Origin: Roseibium algicola
Lineage (GTDB): Bacteria; Pseudomonadota; Alphaproteobacteria; Rhizobiales; Stappiaceae
Direction: 5' to 3'
NCBI RefSeq assembly: GCF_001999245.1
Contig: NZ_CP019630.1
Location: 2,782,501 to 2,846,500 of the forward strand
Length of the DNA: 64,000 bases
Shown here in pieces: positions 32,395 to 41,575 of this stretch. The translations under genes were made by a program, and so were the position numbers. Positions within the stretch are counted from its first letter, which is position 1, and the number at the start of each line of letters is the position of its first letter. Under the pieces are notes generated by a model that had not been told where the DNA came from, searched no databases, and saw only the letters and a program-made list of their open reading frames with translations.

Positions 32395-32871
32395 TCAGTC
32401 CAGTTCGTCGGTCTCCGGGGCAGTCTGGGCAACCTTGTGGCGCAGGGTCATGCGATCGCGTGTGGAGACCCCGAGAAGTTCGGCAACCCGCCAGATTGTG
32501 TTGTCCTCGAACTCGTGCACGTGGCCGTCGGCATAGACGATTTCCCACATCATCTCGACGATCGCGAGGCGCTCTTCCTCGTCGGTTGTGCGCTTCAGCA
32601 CCGATGTGAAGCCGTACAGATCGACCGCTTCCTCGTCGCGCTGCTTGGCGGCGGCGATCAGTTCGGTGGTTTCCTTGTCCGTCAGGTCATAGTGCTTGCG
32701 CAGGATTTCCCGCAGCTTCGAGCTTTCGCTTTCCTCGATCACACCGTCGATATCGATCAGGTGAAACAAGAGAGCCGCCGCAGCCAGGCGCTTGTCGTCT
32801 TCGGCGAAGGTCTTTTCTCCGCTGTCACCAAAGGTCAGCTCCCGAACAAAACTTTTCAGCGCATTGAGCAT
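32395..32871 (-). CDS. TerB family protein
   Basis: A 158-residue TerB/DjlA-N-like helical protein. The family pattern is seen in LAAAALLFHLIDIDGVIEESE (acidic D-x-D-G-x-I-x-x-x-E, residues about 29-49) and again in MWEIVYADGHVHEFED (about 107-122). These repeated acidic motifs probably bind divalent metal. The start at 32871 has AGGAA upstream. TerB proteins are linked to tellurite or membrane stress; here no ter cluster surrounds it, so the role is unclear. Confidence 0.87.
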   Translation of the reverse strand: MLNALKSFVRELTFGDSGEKTFAEDDKRLAAAALLFHLIDIDGVIEESESSKLREILRKHYDLTDKETTELIAAAKQRDEEAVDLYGFTSVLKRTTDEEERLAIVEMMWEIVYADGHVHEFEDNTIWRVAELLGVSTRDRMTLRHKVAQTAPETDELD

Positions 32872-33179
32872 GTCTGTCGTTCCTGTTGCCTGGCCCCCCA
32901 AACAGGCCGGCTTTTATTGCTATACCATTCCCTCTTTACCATCAAAGGGTTGATGTCGGCTTTAAGACTTTGAGATGGGAATCAAATCCGGCATTTATAA
33001 GTCAACTTTTTGGAACTGTTCTAAACTATTGATTTTTTTGGAATTATAACTTGACTTCCTGCCTCATGAAATGGTTTCCCTCTCCCTGCGGCGCGTGTTT
33101 CCGCGCCACAAAATCATTCAGGTTTCGCCCAGAGACGGTCCACGCGCACTGCGGGCGACACATATTACGGGATGGATCA
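32872..33179. promoter_or_regulatory. promoter region of the imelysin operon
   Basis: About 300 bases without a gene, AT-rich around 32980-33055. It contains the ICE-type box described separately at 33009-33025 and a TATAAC at 33045-33050 which could be a -10 element; no well-spaced -35 is evident. Confidence 0.45.
33009..33025. promoter_or_regulatory. ICE (Irr-type) iron box
   Basis: TTTGGAA-CTG-TTCTAAA matches the Irr-binding consensus TTTAGAA-N3-TTCTAAA at 13 of 14 positions. It lies 155 bases before the imelysin start at 33180. Irr links the operon to heme/iron status in alphaproteobacteria; binding is inferred from the match. Confidence 0.6.
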
Positions 33180-34442
33180 ATGAATACTTTCAAGCTTGGC
33201 CTTCTGGCCGCTTCTGCCCTTTTCGTCACACCGGCCCTGGCTGCAGCACCTTCCGACGTTCTGTCGACCTACGGCGACATCGCCCAGGCGAAATATGCGG
33301 ACTCGCTCGCAACGGCCAAGACGCTCAAGACCGCGATCGACAAGCTCGTAACTGAGCCGACCGAAGCAAACCTGGAAGCCGCGCGCACCGCCTGGAAGGA
33401 AGCACGCGACCCTTACCAGCAGACAGAGGCGTACCGTTTCGGCAACGCCATTGTCGACGATTGGGAAGGCAAGGTGAATGCATGGCCGCTCGACGAAGGC
33501 CTGATCGACTATGTTGACGCGTCCTACGGTGATGAATCGGAAGAAAACGATCTCTACGTCGCCAACGTGATCGCGAATCCGTCACTCAAGGTCGGTGGCG
33601 AAACCATCGATGCCACCGAAATCACGCCGGCCCTGCTTGCTGAATCCCTTCAGGAGGCTGGCGAAGTGGAAACAAATGTCGCCACCGGCTATCACGCCAT
33701 CGAATTTCTGCTGTGGGGTCAGGACCTCAACGGCACCGAAGCCGGTGCCGGCAACCGCCCAGCCACCGACTTTGATCCGGCAAACTGCACCGGTGGCAAT
33801 TGCGAGCGCCGCATTCAGTATCTGCAGGCCGCAACCGATCTTCTGATTACGGATCTTGAAGAAATGGCCAATGCCTGGGCTCCTGACGGGGCTGCGCGCG
33901 AAGAACTGGCCGGCAAGGGCGAGGCCGGTGGTCTTGCTACCATCCTGACCGGCATGGGATCTCTTTCCTATGGCGAACTGGCCGGTGAGCGCATCAAGCT
34001 TGGCCTTATGCTGCATGATCCGGAAGAAGAGCATGACTGCTTCTCCGACAACACCCACATGTCGCACTACAACGACGTGGTCGGTATCCGGAACGTCTAT
34101 TTCGGGTCGTACAAGAGCCCGGTCGGCAACGATGTTTCCGGTGCTTCCCTGGCCGATCTGGTGGCGGAAAAGGACCCGGCGCTGGCAGAAGAAATGAAGA
34201 CGAAGCTCGACGCCACGCTGGCGGCTTTCGAAGCCATGAAGGCCCGGGCCGAAAGCGGCGAAGCCTACGACCAGATGATCGGCGAAGGCAATGACGAGGG
34301 CAACGCCGTCGTGCAGGCCGCTGTCGATGCACTGGTTGACCAGACGGCTTCCATCGAGCGGGTCGTCAAGGTGCTTGAACTCGACGATATTGCGTTTGAA
34401 GGTTCCGACAGCCTAGACAACCCGGGCGCCGTTTTCGAATAA
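33180..34442 (+). CDS. irpA: imelysin family iron-regulated lipoprotein-type/periplasmic protein (IrpA-like)
   Basis: A 420-residue exported protein. Start 33180 gives a clean signal peptide (MNTFKLGLLAASALF ending in TPALA) with GGGATGGA upstream. The imelysin motif GxHxxE appears in GYHAIEFLLWGQD (about residues 170-182). The repeated helical bundle and acidic surface fit family members. Known members bind metal, probably iron, at the cell surface or in the periplasm. First gene of a four-gene operon. Exact substrate unproven. Confidence 0.9.
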   Translation: MNTFKLGLLAASALFVTPALAAAPSDVLSTYGDIAQAKYADSLATAKTLKTAIDKLVTEPTEANLEAARTAWKEARDPYQQTEAYRFGNAIVDDWEGKVNAWPLDEGLIDYVDASYGDESEENDLYVANVIANPSLKVGGETIDATEITPALLAESLQEAGEVETNVATGYHAIEFLLWGQDLNGTEAGAGNRPATDFDPANCTGGNCERRIQYLQAATDLLITDLEEMANAWAPDGAAREELAGKGEAGGLATILTGMGSLSYGELAGERIKLGLMLHDPEEEHDCFSDNTHMSHYNDVVGIRNVYFGSYKSPVGNDVSGASLADLVAEKDPALAEEMKTKLDATLAAFEAMKARAESGEAYDQMIGEGNDEGNAVVQAAVDALVDQTASIERVVKVLELDDIAFEGSDSLDNPGAVFE

Positions 34443-34452
34443 TCGAACAGAT

Positions 34453-34478
34453 CGTCAGGCGGCATCGGCCGCCTGACG
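34453..34478 (+). other. intra-operon hairpin
   Basis: CGTCAGGCGGC and GCCGCCTGACG form a perfect 11-bp stem with an ATCG tetraloop, ten bases after the irpA stop and 47 bases before the next start. No T-run follows. It may reduce read-through or protect the irpA mRNA 3' end. Confidence 0.6.
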
Positions 34479-34524
34479 GCTTGTCCGCGAATTGGGGCTC
34501 GCGGATTACAGTCAGGATGCGAAT

Positions 34525-36054
34525 ATGAGACTGGTCCCCAGACCGGGCGCCATGACGGGCGTCTTTTTGTGTTTCTGCCTGGCGGCAGGAACCGCTCTTT
34601 CAGATGATACGCTGTCTCACCGGGATGATCTGTCGGCCAAGGACAGGGTCAAGGCCGCGAAGGTTCTGCAGCCGCCGGCCGATTTCGAAGCCGCTGAAGC
34701 CTTTGAAATCATGCAGGGCGGGGCCGGGACGTCCCGAAAGCGGATCAACCGGGATGCCTATTCCCACTCCAATGCCAATCTGACCTTCGAAGAACAGGCC
34801 ACCTTCAAGGTAGGCAACGGGCTTTTCAAGAAACTCTGGGCGTCTTCTCCCTCGTCGACACAGGCATCGGATGGCCTGGGGCCGCTCTATAACGCGCGCT
34901 CCTGTCAGGGGTGTCACTTGAAGGATGGCCGGGGCCGACCGCCGCGGGTGGGTGAAGACGCGGTTTCCATGTTCCTTCGCCTGTCCATCCCGCCTCAGTC
35001 CGAGGCGCAGCGTCAGGCACTTGCCGACAAGGATATCCTGCTGGTGCCGGAGCCGACCTACGGCGGTCAGTTCCAGACTTTTGCTGTGCCAGGTCTGCCC
35101 GGTGAAGGACGCTTCGATATCGATGTGGAGGAGATCGAGGTTCCGCTGGACGGTGGGGAAAAGGCTGTGTTGCAGAAGCCCGTCTACAGGATCCGAGATC
35201 TTGGATATGGCGACATGCACCCCGACACCATGATTTCTGCCCGCGCGGCTCCGCCCATGATCGGCCTCGGTCTGGTACAGGCCATTCATCCCGGCGACAT
35301 TGAAGCGCTTGCGGACCCCGACGACATCGACAGTGATGGAATTTCCGGCAAGGTCAGCCGGGTTCGTGACCCCGCGACGGGTGCGTTAACGCTTGGCCGT
35401 TTCGGCTGGAAGGCTTCCAAACCCTCGATCCGTGCCCAGTCCGCAGCAGCGTTTGCCGGCGATATCGGCATTTCGACACCCGAGATGCCGGACAATTACG
35501 GCGACTGCACCAAGGCGCAGACAGCTTGCCGCGCCTTGCCTCATGGCGAACAGGCAAACCTTGGTGTCTCGGAAGCTCCGGACCCGGTCATGGATCTCGT
35601 CACTTTCTATTCGGAAAACCTGGCGGTGCCGATGCGCCGCGACGTGGATGATCCCGCGGTGCTGAAAGGCAAGCAGGTTTTCTACCAGTCGGGCTGTCCG
35701 GCCTGCCACCAACCGAAATTCGTGACCAGTCGAAAGGCGGAAAATCCGGCGCACAGGTTCCAGTTGATCTGGCCTTATTCGGATTTCCTGTTACATGACA
35801 TGGGGGAAGCCCTTGCTGACAATCGCCCGGTGGGTGACGCCAGTGGACAGGAGTGGCGTACGCCGCCGCTATGGGGCATTGGCCTGACCGAGACTGTCAA
35901 CAATCACACCCGGTTCCTGCACGACGGCCGTGCACGCAATCTGCTGGAAGCGGTCCTGTGGCACGACGGCGAAGCCCGACAGGCGCGCGACGCTGTGGTT
36001 GCGCTTCCGCCCGCCGACCGACAATCGCTTATACGTTTTCTGGAGTCCCTTTGA
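34525..36054 (+). CDS. di-heme oxidoreductase family protein (c-type cytochrome)
   Basis: A 509-residue exported protein with two c-type heme sites, CQGCH (about residues 131-135) and CPACH (about 392-396). A signal-like stretch follows the start (GVFLCFCLAAGTALS). This is the DHOR/thiol oxidoreductase-like family that travels with imelysins. It likely moves electrons in the periplasm, perhaps to reduce or oxidise iron. ATG 34525 is behind AGGA; the ORF could be read from 34492 but without such support. Its stop overlaps the next start (TGATG). Confidence 0.9.
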   Translation: MRLVPRPGAMTGVFLCFCLAAGTALSDDTLSHRDDLSAKDRVKAAKVLQPPADFEAAEAFEIMQGGAGTSRKRINRDAYSHSNANLTFEEQATFKVGNGLFKKLWASSPSSTQASDGLGPLYNARSCQGCHLKDGRGRPPRVGEDAVSMFLRLSIPPQSEAQRQALADKDILLVPEPTYGGQFQTFAVPGLPGEGRFDIDVEEIEVPLDGGEKAVLQKPVYRIRDLGYGDMHPDTMISARAAPPMIGLGLVQAIHPGDIEALADPDDIDSDGISGKVSRVRDPATGALTLGRFGWKASKPSIRAQSAAAFAGDIGISTPEMPDNYGDCTKAQTACRALPHGEQANLGVSEAPDPVMDLVTFYSENLAVPMRRDVDDPAVLKGKQVFYQSGCPACHQPKFVTSRKAENPAHRFQLIWPYSDFLLHDMGEALADNRPVGDASGQEWRTPPLWGIGLTETVNNHTRFLHDGRARNLLEAVLWHDGEARQARDAVVALPPADRQSLIRFLESL

Positions 36055-37133
36055 TGCGCTGTTTGCTATTTGCCGCTCTCGTTTCCGGAGCCGTTATCGC
36101 CCAGCCCGCGTTCGCCACGGACTACGAGCCGAAACTCGACAATCTGATCGAGGCCTATATCCAACCGGCAACCGGTGCGTTTGCCGAAACCTCTGCAAAT
36201 CTGCCGGACGCTGTTCGAGCGGTCTGCGCAAATGCGGACGAAGCATCGGTCGAGGGGTTCAGGACGGCCTTTTCAGACACTGTTCGGGATTTCTCCCATG
36301 TGCATTTCTTGCGGTTTGGCCCGTTGATCGACAACGATCGCCTCAGTCGGCTGGCCTTCCTGCCCGATCCGCGTGGCATCACGCAACGCCAGATCCGCAA
36401 GCTTCTCGCTTCTGAAGACAAGGACGCCTTGTCTGCGGCGACGCTCAAGGACAAGAGCGTCGCGGTTCAGGGGCTGACAGCACTGGAATTGCTTGCTTTC
36501 GACAAGGACAGTGCGGTTCGGCTTGGGCAGGCGGACGACGGCAAGGACTTCAGCTGCGGTTATGCTCTGGCAATTTCGGAAAACCTTGCGGCCATGGCCA
36601 GCGAAATCGCTACCGGCTGGCAGGATCCTGACGGATACAGCGAGGTGCTCTTGACAGCCGAAGGCGGCAACGAGCGGTTCCATACGTCGAAGGAAGCGTT
36701 GGAAAGCGTGTTCAACGCGCTGGTCACGGGGCTGATCATCGCGCGAGATCAGGATGTACTTCCGGCGTTGGGAACCGGCAAGGACAAGGCCAGGGCGACG
36801 CGCTTTCCGTTCTCGCGCTCCGGCAACAGTGTGGTCTATCTCAACGGCGAACTGCTCGGCATTCAGAAGGCCATTGCTTCCCTGGACCTGAAGGACCTGA
36901 CGCCGGACGATTTCACCTGGATTTACGACACGCTCGACTTCGAGTTTGGCAATGCTGTCACTCTTTTGGGGACCCTGGATCCGCCCTTGCGCCAGTCCTT
37001 CGAAGAAGGCGATGCCTACGACAAGATGGTTGTGCTGGCGATCACGCTGAAATCGCTTCGCGACACGATTGCCCTTGAACTTGCAGGTGCCCTGGAACTT
37101 GCTGGAGGTTTTAATGCGCTCGATGGTGACTAA
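36054..37133 (+). CDS. imelysin family protein (second copy)
   Basis: A 359-residue exported protein. The start 36054 overlaps the previous stop and gives a signal peptide (MRCLLFAALVSGAVIAQPAFA). The segment HFLRFGPLIDNDRLSRLAF followed by PDPRG is characteristic of the smaller imelysin-like proteins in this operon type. The GxHxxE motif of IrpA is not seen; ALELLAFDKD may be the counterpart. Thus it may be a structural or partner protein rather than a second metal binder of the same type. The gene overlaps the DUF1513 gene by 20 bases. Confidence 0.88.
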   Translation: MRCLLFAALVSGAVIAQPAFATDYEPKLDNLIEAYIQPATGAFAETSANLPDAVRAVCANADEASVEGFRTAFSDTVRDFSHVHFLRFGPLIDNDRLSRLAFLPDPRGITQRQIRKLLASEDKDALSAATLKDKSVAVQGLTALELLAFDKDSAVRLGQADDGKDFSCGYALAISENLAAMASEIATGWQDPDGYSEVLLTAEGGNERFHTSKEALESVFNALVTGLIIARDQDVLPALGTGKDKARATRFPFSRSGNSVVYLNGELLGIQKAIASLDLKDLTPDDFTWIYDTLDFEFGNAVTLLGTLDPPLRQSFEEGDAYDKMVVLAITLKSLRDTIALELAGALELAGGFNALDGD

Positions 37134-38265
37134 GCCCCTTTCCCGGCGTGGTTTTCTGGCAGCACTCGGCGGCCTTGCCGCCTTGCCGGCATTTTCCGGC
37201 TCGACGCTGGCGGCAAGCCTTCTGAACCGGGAAGCTTCCGACGGCGTGCCACTGTTCGTGAGCGCCTACAAGCTTGAAAACGGCGATTATGGAGTCGGTG
37301 TTGTCGACGACCTTGGACAGGTTCTGGCCAGGATCGGTCTGCCGGGACGGGGCCACGGCGTCGCGGTTTCTCCCGACAAGACCAGATTTGTGGCCTTCGC
37401 CCGCCGGCCCGGCACTTTCGCTGTCGTGGTTCGGCCATATCAGGATGTGGAGCCGGAGGTTCTCACGGCGGAACCTGGCCGCCATTACTATGGACATGGC
37501 TGTTTTTCCGCTGATGGCAGACTGCTCTATGCGGTCGAAAACGACTATGCCGTAGCCCGTGGCGTGATTGGTGTTTACGACATGAGTGGCCGTCAGGTTC
37601 AGCGGATCGGCGAGATCGAGACCCATGGCATCGGTCCGCATGACTTGCTGCTCGCGCCGGACGGGCGCACGCTTGTCGTTGCCAATGGCGGCATCATGAC
37701 CCATCCGGACAAGGGGCGGGAAAAGCTCAATCTCGACACCATGGCGCCGACCGTGGTGTTCCTGGACCGGGAAACCGGTGATCTTCATGCCAGCCACGCT
37801 TTGGACGCTTCCCTGCACCAGCTGTCGCTCCGGCATATGGCGCTGGACGGACAAGGGCGGGCGTGGGTCGGCGGTCAGTTCGAGGGGCCGGAAACAGACC
37901 TGCCGCCTCTGGTTGGCGTGTTTTCGCGGGACGAAGCCCCCATCTTGACGGAAATTCCGACAGGTATCGCGTCAGGCCTTCAGAACTACATCGGCTCGGT
38001 GACCGCAAACGCAAGCGGTGAGGTGATTGCAACGTCCGCTCCAAGGGGTGGGCAGACGTTGTTCTGGAAGGCCGATACCGGCGCATTCCTGGGTGCCGAG
38101 GCCATTGCCGACGGATGCGGCGTTGCGCCGATCGATCAGGGCAGCTTTCTGATATCTGACGGCAACGGGGCATTGTCTCTTGTTGAGGATCCTGCCCAGC
38201 CGGCGGAAATTCTGGCTCGCCCACCGGGCATTTCCTGGGACAATCACATGTTTGCCCTGTCCTGA
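37114..38265 (+). CDS. DUF1513 domain protein, Tat-exported
   Basis: A 383-residue periplasmic protein. The ATG at 37114 follows GGAGG at 6 bases. The N-terminus has a Tat signal (SRRGFLAALGG) ending near ...STLA. Repeated strand segments (GRGHGVAVSPDKTRFVAFARR, FSADGRLLYAVEND, DLLLAPDGRTLVVANGG) suggest a beta-propeller. The family is a constant companion of imelysin/DHOR operons. It may bind the metal or act as chaperone for an oxidised species; not known. Confidence 0.9.
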   Translation: MRSMVTKPLSRRGFLAALGGLAALPAFSGSTLAASLLNREASDGVPLFVSAYKLENGDYGVGVVDDLGQVLARIGLPGRGHGVAVSPDKTRFVAFARRPGTFAVVVRPYQDVEPEVLTAEPGRHYYGHGCFSADGRLLYAVENDYAVARGVIGVYDMSGRQVQRIGEIETHGIGPHDLLLAPDGRTLVVANGGIMTHPDKGREKLNLDTMAPTVVFLDRETGDLHASHALDASLHQLSLRHMALDGQGRAWVGGQFEGPETDLPPLVGVFSRDEAPILTEIPTGIASGLQNYIGSVTANASGEVIATSAPRGGQTLFWKADTGAFLGAEAIADGCGVAPIDQGSFLISDGNGALSLVEDPAQPAEILARPPGISWDNHMFALS

Positions 38266-38291
38266 GACAGAGCATCGGACGGCCGGATCCT

Positions 38292-38325
38292 GCACCATTC
38301 AGGCTGTTTTCAGCCTGAATGGTGC
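38292..38325 (+). terminator. long hairpin at the end of the imelysin operon
   Basis: GCACCATTCAGGCTG and CAGCCTGAATGGTGC form a perfect 15-bp stem with a TTTT loop, 26 bases after the DUF1513 stop. No T-run follows, so it may protect the mRNA end or be a Rho-assisted terminator. Confidence 0.55.
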
Positions 38326-38548
38326 CAACCGGGGGCAAATTCGGCAGACTTCCTGCTTTTGTCAAAATCGGCTGGCACAGTGATCGGGATCGTATGCCGG
38401 TCCCAGGGGCGGTATGCGGTGTTGTAGACCGATGTGCCGGTATTTGATCGTTCTGTCTCCTTTCCTGCGAAAGCGGTTGCTTCTGCTTGGGGACGTTCCG
38501 GCCCGATTGGTCTACATTGGGGACCGATTCGCGACGGGGAGACACTAA

Positions 38549-41461
38549 ATGCGTCGGCTTTTGATCGGACTGGGCAGTCTGCTGTTCATGCTGGTAACCA
38601 TCATTCTGGTGGTGCCGCTGTTCCTGCCCAAGGACGAAATCAAGCGTCAGGTAGTTGAGCAGGTGGACAAGCGCTTTGGCTGGCGCGTGCGCCTGGACGG
38701 ACCTGTGTCCTTGTCGCTGTTTCCCGGATTTTCGCTGGTCGCGGAAGATATCGGCCTTGCCGGCGAGGCCGGTGCCGACGGAATCGAGTTTGCCAAGGCC
38801 GAGCGTGTCGAATTTGGGCTCGCCTGGGGTGGTCTGGTTTCCGGCAATATCCAGGTGACCGGAATTGCCCTGGACAAGCCGGACATCTATCTGGAAATCG
38901 GCCCGAACGGCACCACGAGCTGGGAGCCCCGCCGCGACATCAGCGACATTGGCGACTTGATCGAGGCTGAAACCGGCGACGCTGAAACCGATGCGGTGGC
39001 GGAAGCCACGCCAGCGCCTGCGTCTGAAGCAGAGCCGGCAGAAACAGCCGCAGCTCCCGAGGGCTATCTCAAGAGCATTGGTGTCGACAGCCTGCAGATC
39101 ACTGGTGGCACGGTGACCTACAAGGCGCCGGATGCTGCCGAGCCGGTTCGTATCTCCAACCTTGATCTCAGCCTGCAGGCGCCCAGCCTGTCGGGTGAGG
39201 TGGATCTGACATCCAGTTTCACGTTCCGCGAAATGCCGGTCGCCGTCGCAGGATCCCTGACCAACCCGCTCGCTCTCATGGGCGGGGAGCAGGTTCCGGT
39301 GGACCTGAAAATTTCCAGCGGTGAAAACAGCGTCTCCGTCACCGGTCAATCCGGCCTCGATCCGATGCGCGCCGAATTGGCCCTTTCTGCAGCCGGTCCT
39401 TCCCTGAAAGCGCTTGCAGCGCTGGCCGGGCAGGACCTTGCCGCCGATCCGGGTGCTTTTGCCGTGTCGGCCAAGGTTGCAGGCACCGAGGCCATGCTGT
39501 CGCTGGCTGATCTCGACATCACGCTTGGCCAACTGTCTCTTGGCGGTGCGGCGGACGCGGATCTGTCGGGGAGCGTTCCTGAAGTCTCCGGCCGGCTGGT
39601 GCTGAAAGACGGTTCGATTGCCGATCTCCTGCAGCTGGCGGGCAGGGATTTGCCTGCAAGCGGCAAACTCAGCCTCGACCTTGCCTTTGCAACCGTTGGG
39701 CAGACAGGGGAAGAACTGCTTGCCGGTCTTGATATCACGGGGTCCGTACGTATCGCCGAGGGCGAGATTGGCGGACTTGGGCTTGCTTCGGCGGTCGGCG
39801 GCGATCCGGAAGCGGACCGCCTGACGAACCTTGCCATGGATATCGATCTGCAGGGACTGGAAAACCCGATATCGCTCAGCGGTGCCTTGTCCTGGCGCGG
39901 CGAAGCGTTCAGCCTGACCGGCGAAGGCGATACCGCTCGCCTGCTGGCGGGGGGAGCTGCGCCGGTTTCCGTGAGCGTGAAAGGCAATCGCGTGAGCGCC
40001 GGCTTCAATGGTCGGGCTTCGCGTGACGGTGCGCTTGATGGTGCGGTCAGCGTCGATACTGCCGACCTGCGCGGGCTCATGGCGTGGCTCGGCAAACCGC
40101 TTGGCAGCGGTGGCGGTCTGAAGCGCTTCAAGGCTTCGGGTATCTTCGGCGTTGCAGGCGAGACGATTTCATTCGAGGAAACACGGTTCACGCTGGACGA
40201 TACGTCGGGTGAAGCCAACGGACGGATCGTCCTTGGTGGCAAGCCAAGCGTTACGGCGCGGCTGGATCTGCGGGAACTTGTGCTCGACCCCTATCTCGGC
40301 GGCGCATCGTCTTCGGGTGCAGGCAGCGGCGGTGGTGGCGGTTCTGGCCAGGCGTCCGGAAATTCCTCGGCTGGCGGCGGCAAACGCGGTGGGGCAGGTG
40401 GCTGGAGTACAGAGCCGATAGATTTCTCCGGCCTCAATGCGATCGACGCGGACTTCAAGCTGACCACCAGCGAAATCCGCTGGGACAAGATCAAGATCGA
40501 CCAGAGCGCCCTGTCGACCACCATCAAGAACGGTGTGCTGACTGCGAACCTGGAAAAGCTGGCACTTTACGGCGGCTCCGGCACCGGTACGGTTACGCTC
40601 AACGGGGCGTCCGCAACACCTCAAGTTGCCGCGAAATTTGCTCTCGCCAACCTCAATGCCTATCCGTTGCTGCGTGATGCAGCCGATTTCAGCTGGATCG
40701 AAGGCAAGGCCAACATCAACCTGGATGTTACCTCCAAAGGCGGCAGCGAACAGGCATTGGTGCAGGCCCTGAACGGGACAGCCAACTACACGTTCGCCGA
40801 CGGCGCGATCAAGGGCATCAACGTGCCGCAGATAGTGCGTGGCCTGTCGGTGGAGACGTTGCTCGGATGGCAGGCCAATCCGTCGGCCAAGACCGATTTC
40901 AGCTCGCTCGGGTCAACGTTCCAGATCCAGAACGGCATTGCCAAGACCGACGATCTGTCGCTGATCGGGCCGCTGGTTCGCATGACCGGCAAGGGCACGA
41001 CGGACATGCCGGCGCAGCGACTTTCCTGGCGTGTGGAGCCGAAGATCGTGCCGACGCTGGAAGGCCAGGCCCCGCAGCCTCGGCGGAAGGGCGAAGACAA
41101 GAAGCTGGCCGGCCTAGGTGTGCCCATCGTGATCGAAGGTCCGTGGAACGATCCGCGGATCTATCCGGACATCAAGGGTATTCTGGAAAACCCGGAGGCA
41201 GCCTACAAGCAACTGCAGCAGACCGGCGGTGAGCTGATCTCCATTCTTCAGGGAAAGAAGGAACCGTCCCAGGAGCTGGTTGACCAGGCGAACAAGGTCA
41301 TCAACCAGGCGACCGGCGGCAAGACCCAGATCGACGTTCAGAAGGTTCTGGACGGCGAGGTCGATGACGAGGAAGTTCTGAAAGCGGTAGAAGAAGGCTT
41401 CGGCCTGCCTTCCGGCCTTTTGGGCAACGTGTTCGGAAACAAGAAGAAAAACAAGAACTGA
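38549..41461 (+). CDS. AsmA family protein
   Basis: A 970-residue inner-membrane-anchored periplasmic protein. An N-terminal membrane segment (LLIGLGSLLFMLVTIILVVPLFLP) is followed by the AsmA domain (VSLSLFPGFSLVAEDIGLA, residues about 52-70), a Glu/Ala-rich insert (about 137-172), repeated beta-rich segments and a Gly/Ser-rich linker near 590-612. The C-terminal AsmA_2 region (LNGTANYTFADGAIKGINV, about residues 742-760) is well preserved. AsmA-like proteins are thought to transport lipids between membranes. ATG follows GGGGAGACACTAA. Appears monocistronic. Confidence 0.92.
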   Translation: MRRLLIGLGSLLFMLVTIILVVPLFLPKDEIKRQVVEQVDKRFGWRVRLDGPVSLSLFPGFSLVAEDIGLAGEAGADGIEFAKAERVEFGLAWGGLVSGNIQVTGIALDKPDIYLEIGPNGTTSWEPRRDISDIGDLIEAETGDAETDAVAEATPAPASEAEPAETAAAPEGYLKSIGVDSLQITGGTVTYKAPDAAEPVRISNLDLSLQAPSLSGEVDLTSSFTFREMPVAVAGSLTNPLALMGGEQVPVDLKISSGENSVSVTGQSGLDPMRAELALSAAGPSLKALAALAGQDLAADPGAFAVSAKVAGTEAMLSLADLDITLGQLSLGGAADADLSGSVPEVSGRLVLKDGSIADLLQLAGRDLPASGKLSLDLAFATVGQTGEELLAGLDITGSVRIAEGEIGGLGLASAVGGDPEADRLTNLAMDIDLQGLENPISLSGALSWRGEAFSLTGEGDTARLLAGGAAPVSVSVKGNRVSAGFNGRASRDGALDGAVSVDTADLRGLMAWLGKPLGSGGGLKRFKASGIFGVAGETISFEETRFTLDDTSGEANGRIVLGGKPSVTARLDLRELVLDPYLGGASSSGAGSGGGGGSGQASGNSSAGGGKRGGAGGWSTEPIDFSGLNAIDADFKLTTSEIRWDKIKIDQSALSTTIKNGVLTANLEKLALYGGSGTGTVTLNGASATPQVAAKFALANLNAYPLLRDAADFSWIEGKANINLDVTSKGGSEQALVQALNGTANYTFADGAIKGINVPQIVRGLSVETLLGWQANPSAKTDFSSLGSTFQIQNGIAKTDDLSLIGPLVRMTGKGTTDMPAQRLSWRVEPKIVPTLEGQAPQPRRKGEDKKLAGLGVPIVIEGPWNDPRIYPDIKGILENPEAAYKQLQQTGGELISILQGKKEPSQELVDQANKVINQATGGKTQIDVQKVLDGEVDDEEVLKAVEEGFGLPSGLLGNVFGNKKKNKN

Positions 41462-41575
41462 CAGCACATTGGCGCAATGGTGCTGCGTTTCGGGGCCGCA
41501 CCTTTGCTTTTGTCGTGGGACTGAGCGGGCAGGTTTCGGCAGTGCGAGTGATCTGGCAGCGGACTTGTTGTCCGG

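Noticed and set aside
32360-32432. Longer N-terminus of the amidotransferase overlapping the TerB gene
   Set aside because: The extra residues are basic and Pro-rich, unlike the family; the ATG at 32360 remains possible.
37727-39532. Open frame of 601 codons on the minus strand
   Set aside because: Opposes two real genes (DUF1513 and AsmA), with no RBS and no recognisable domain.
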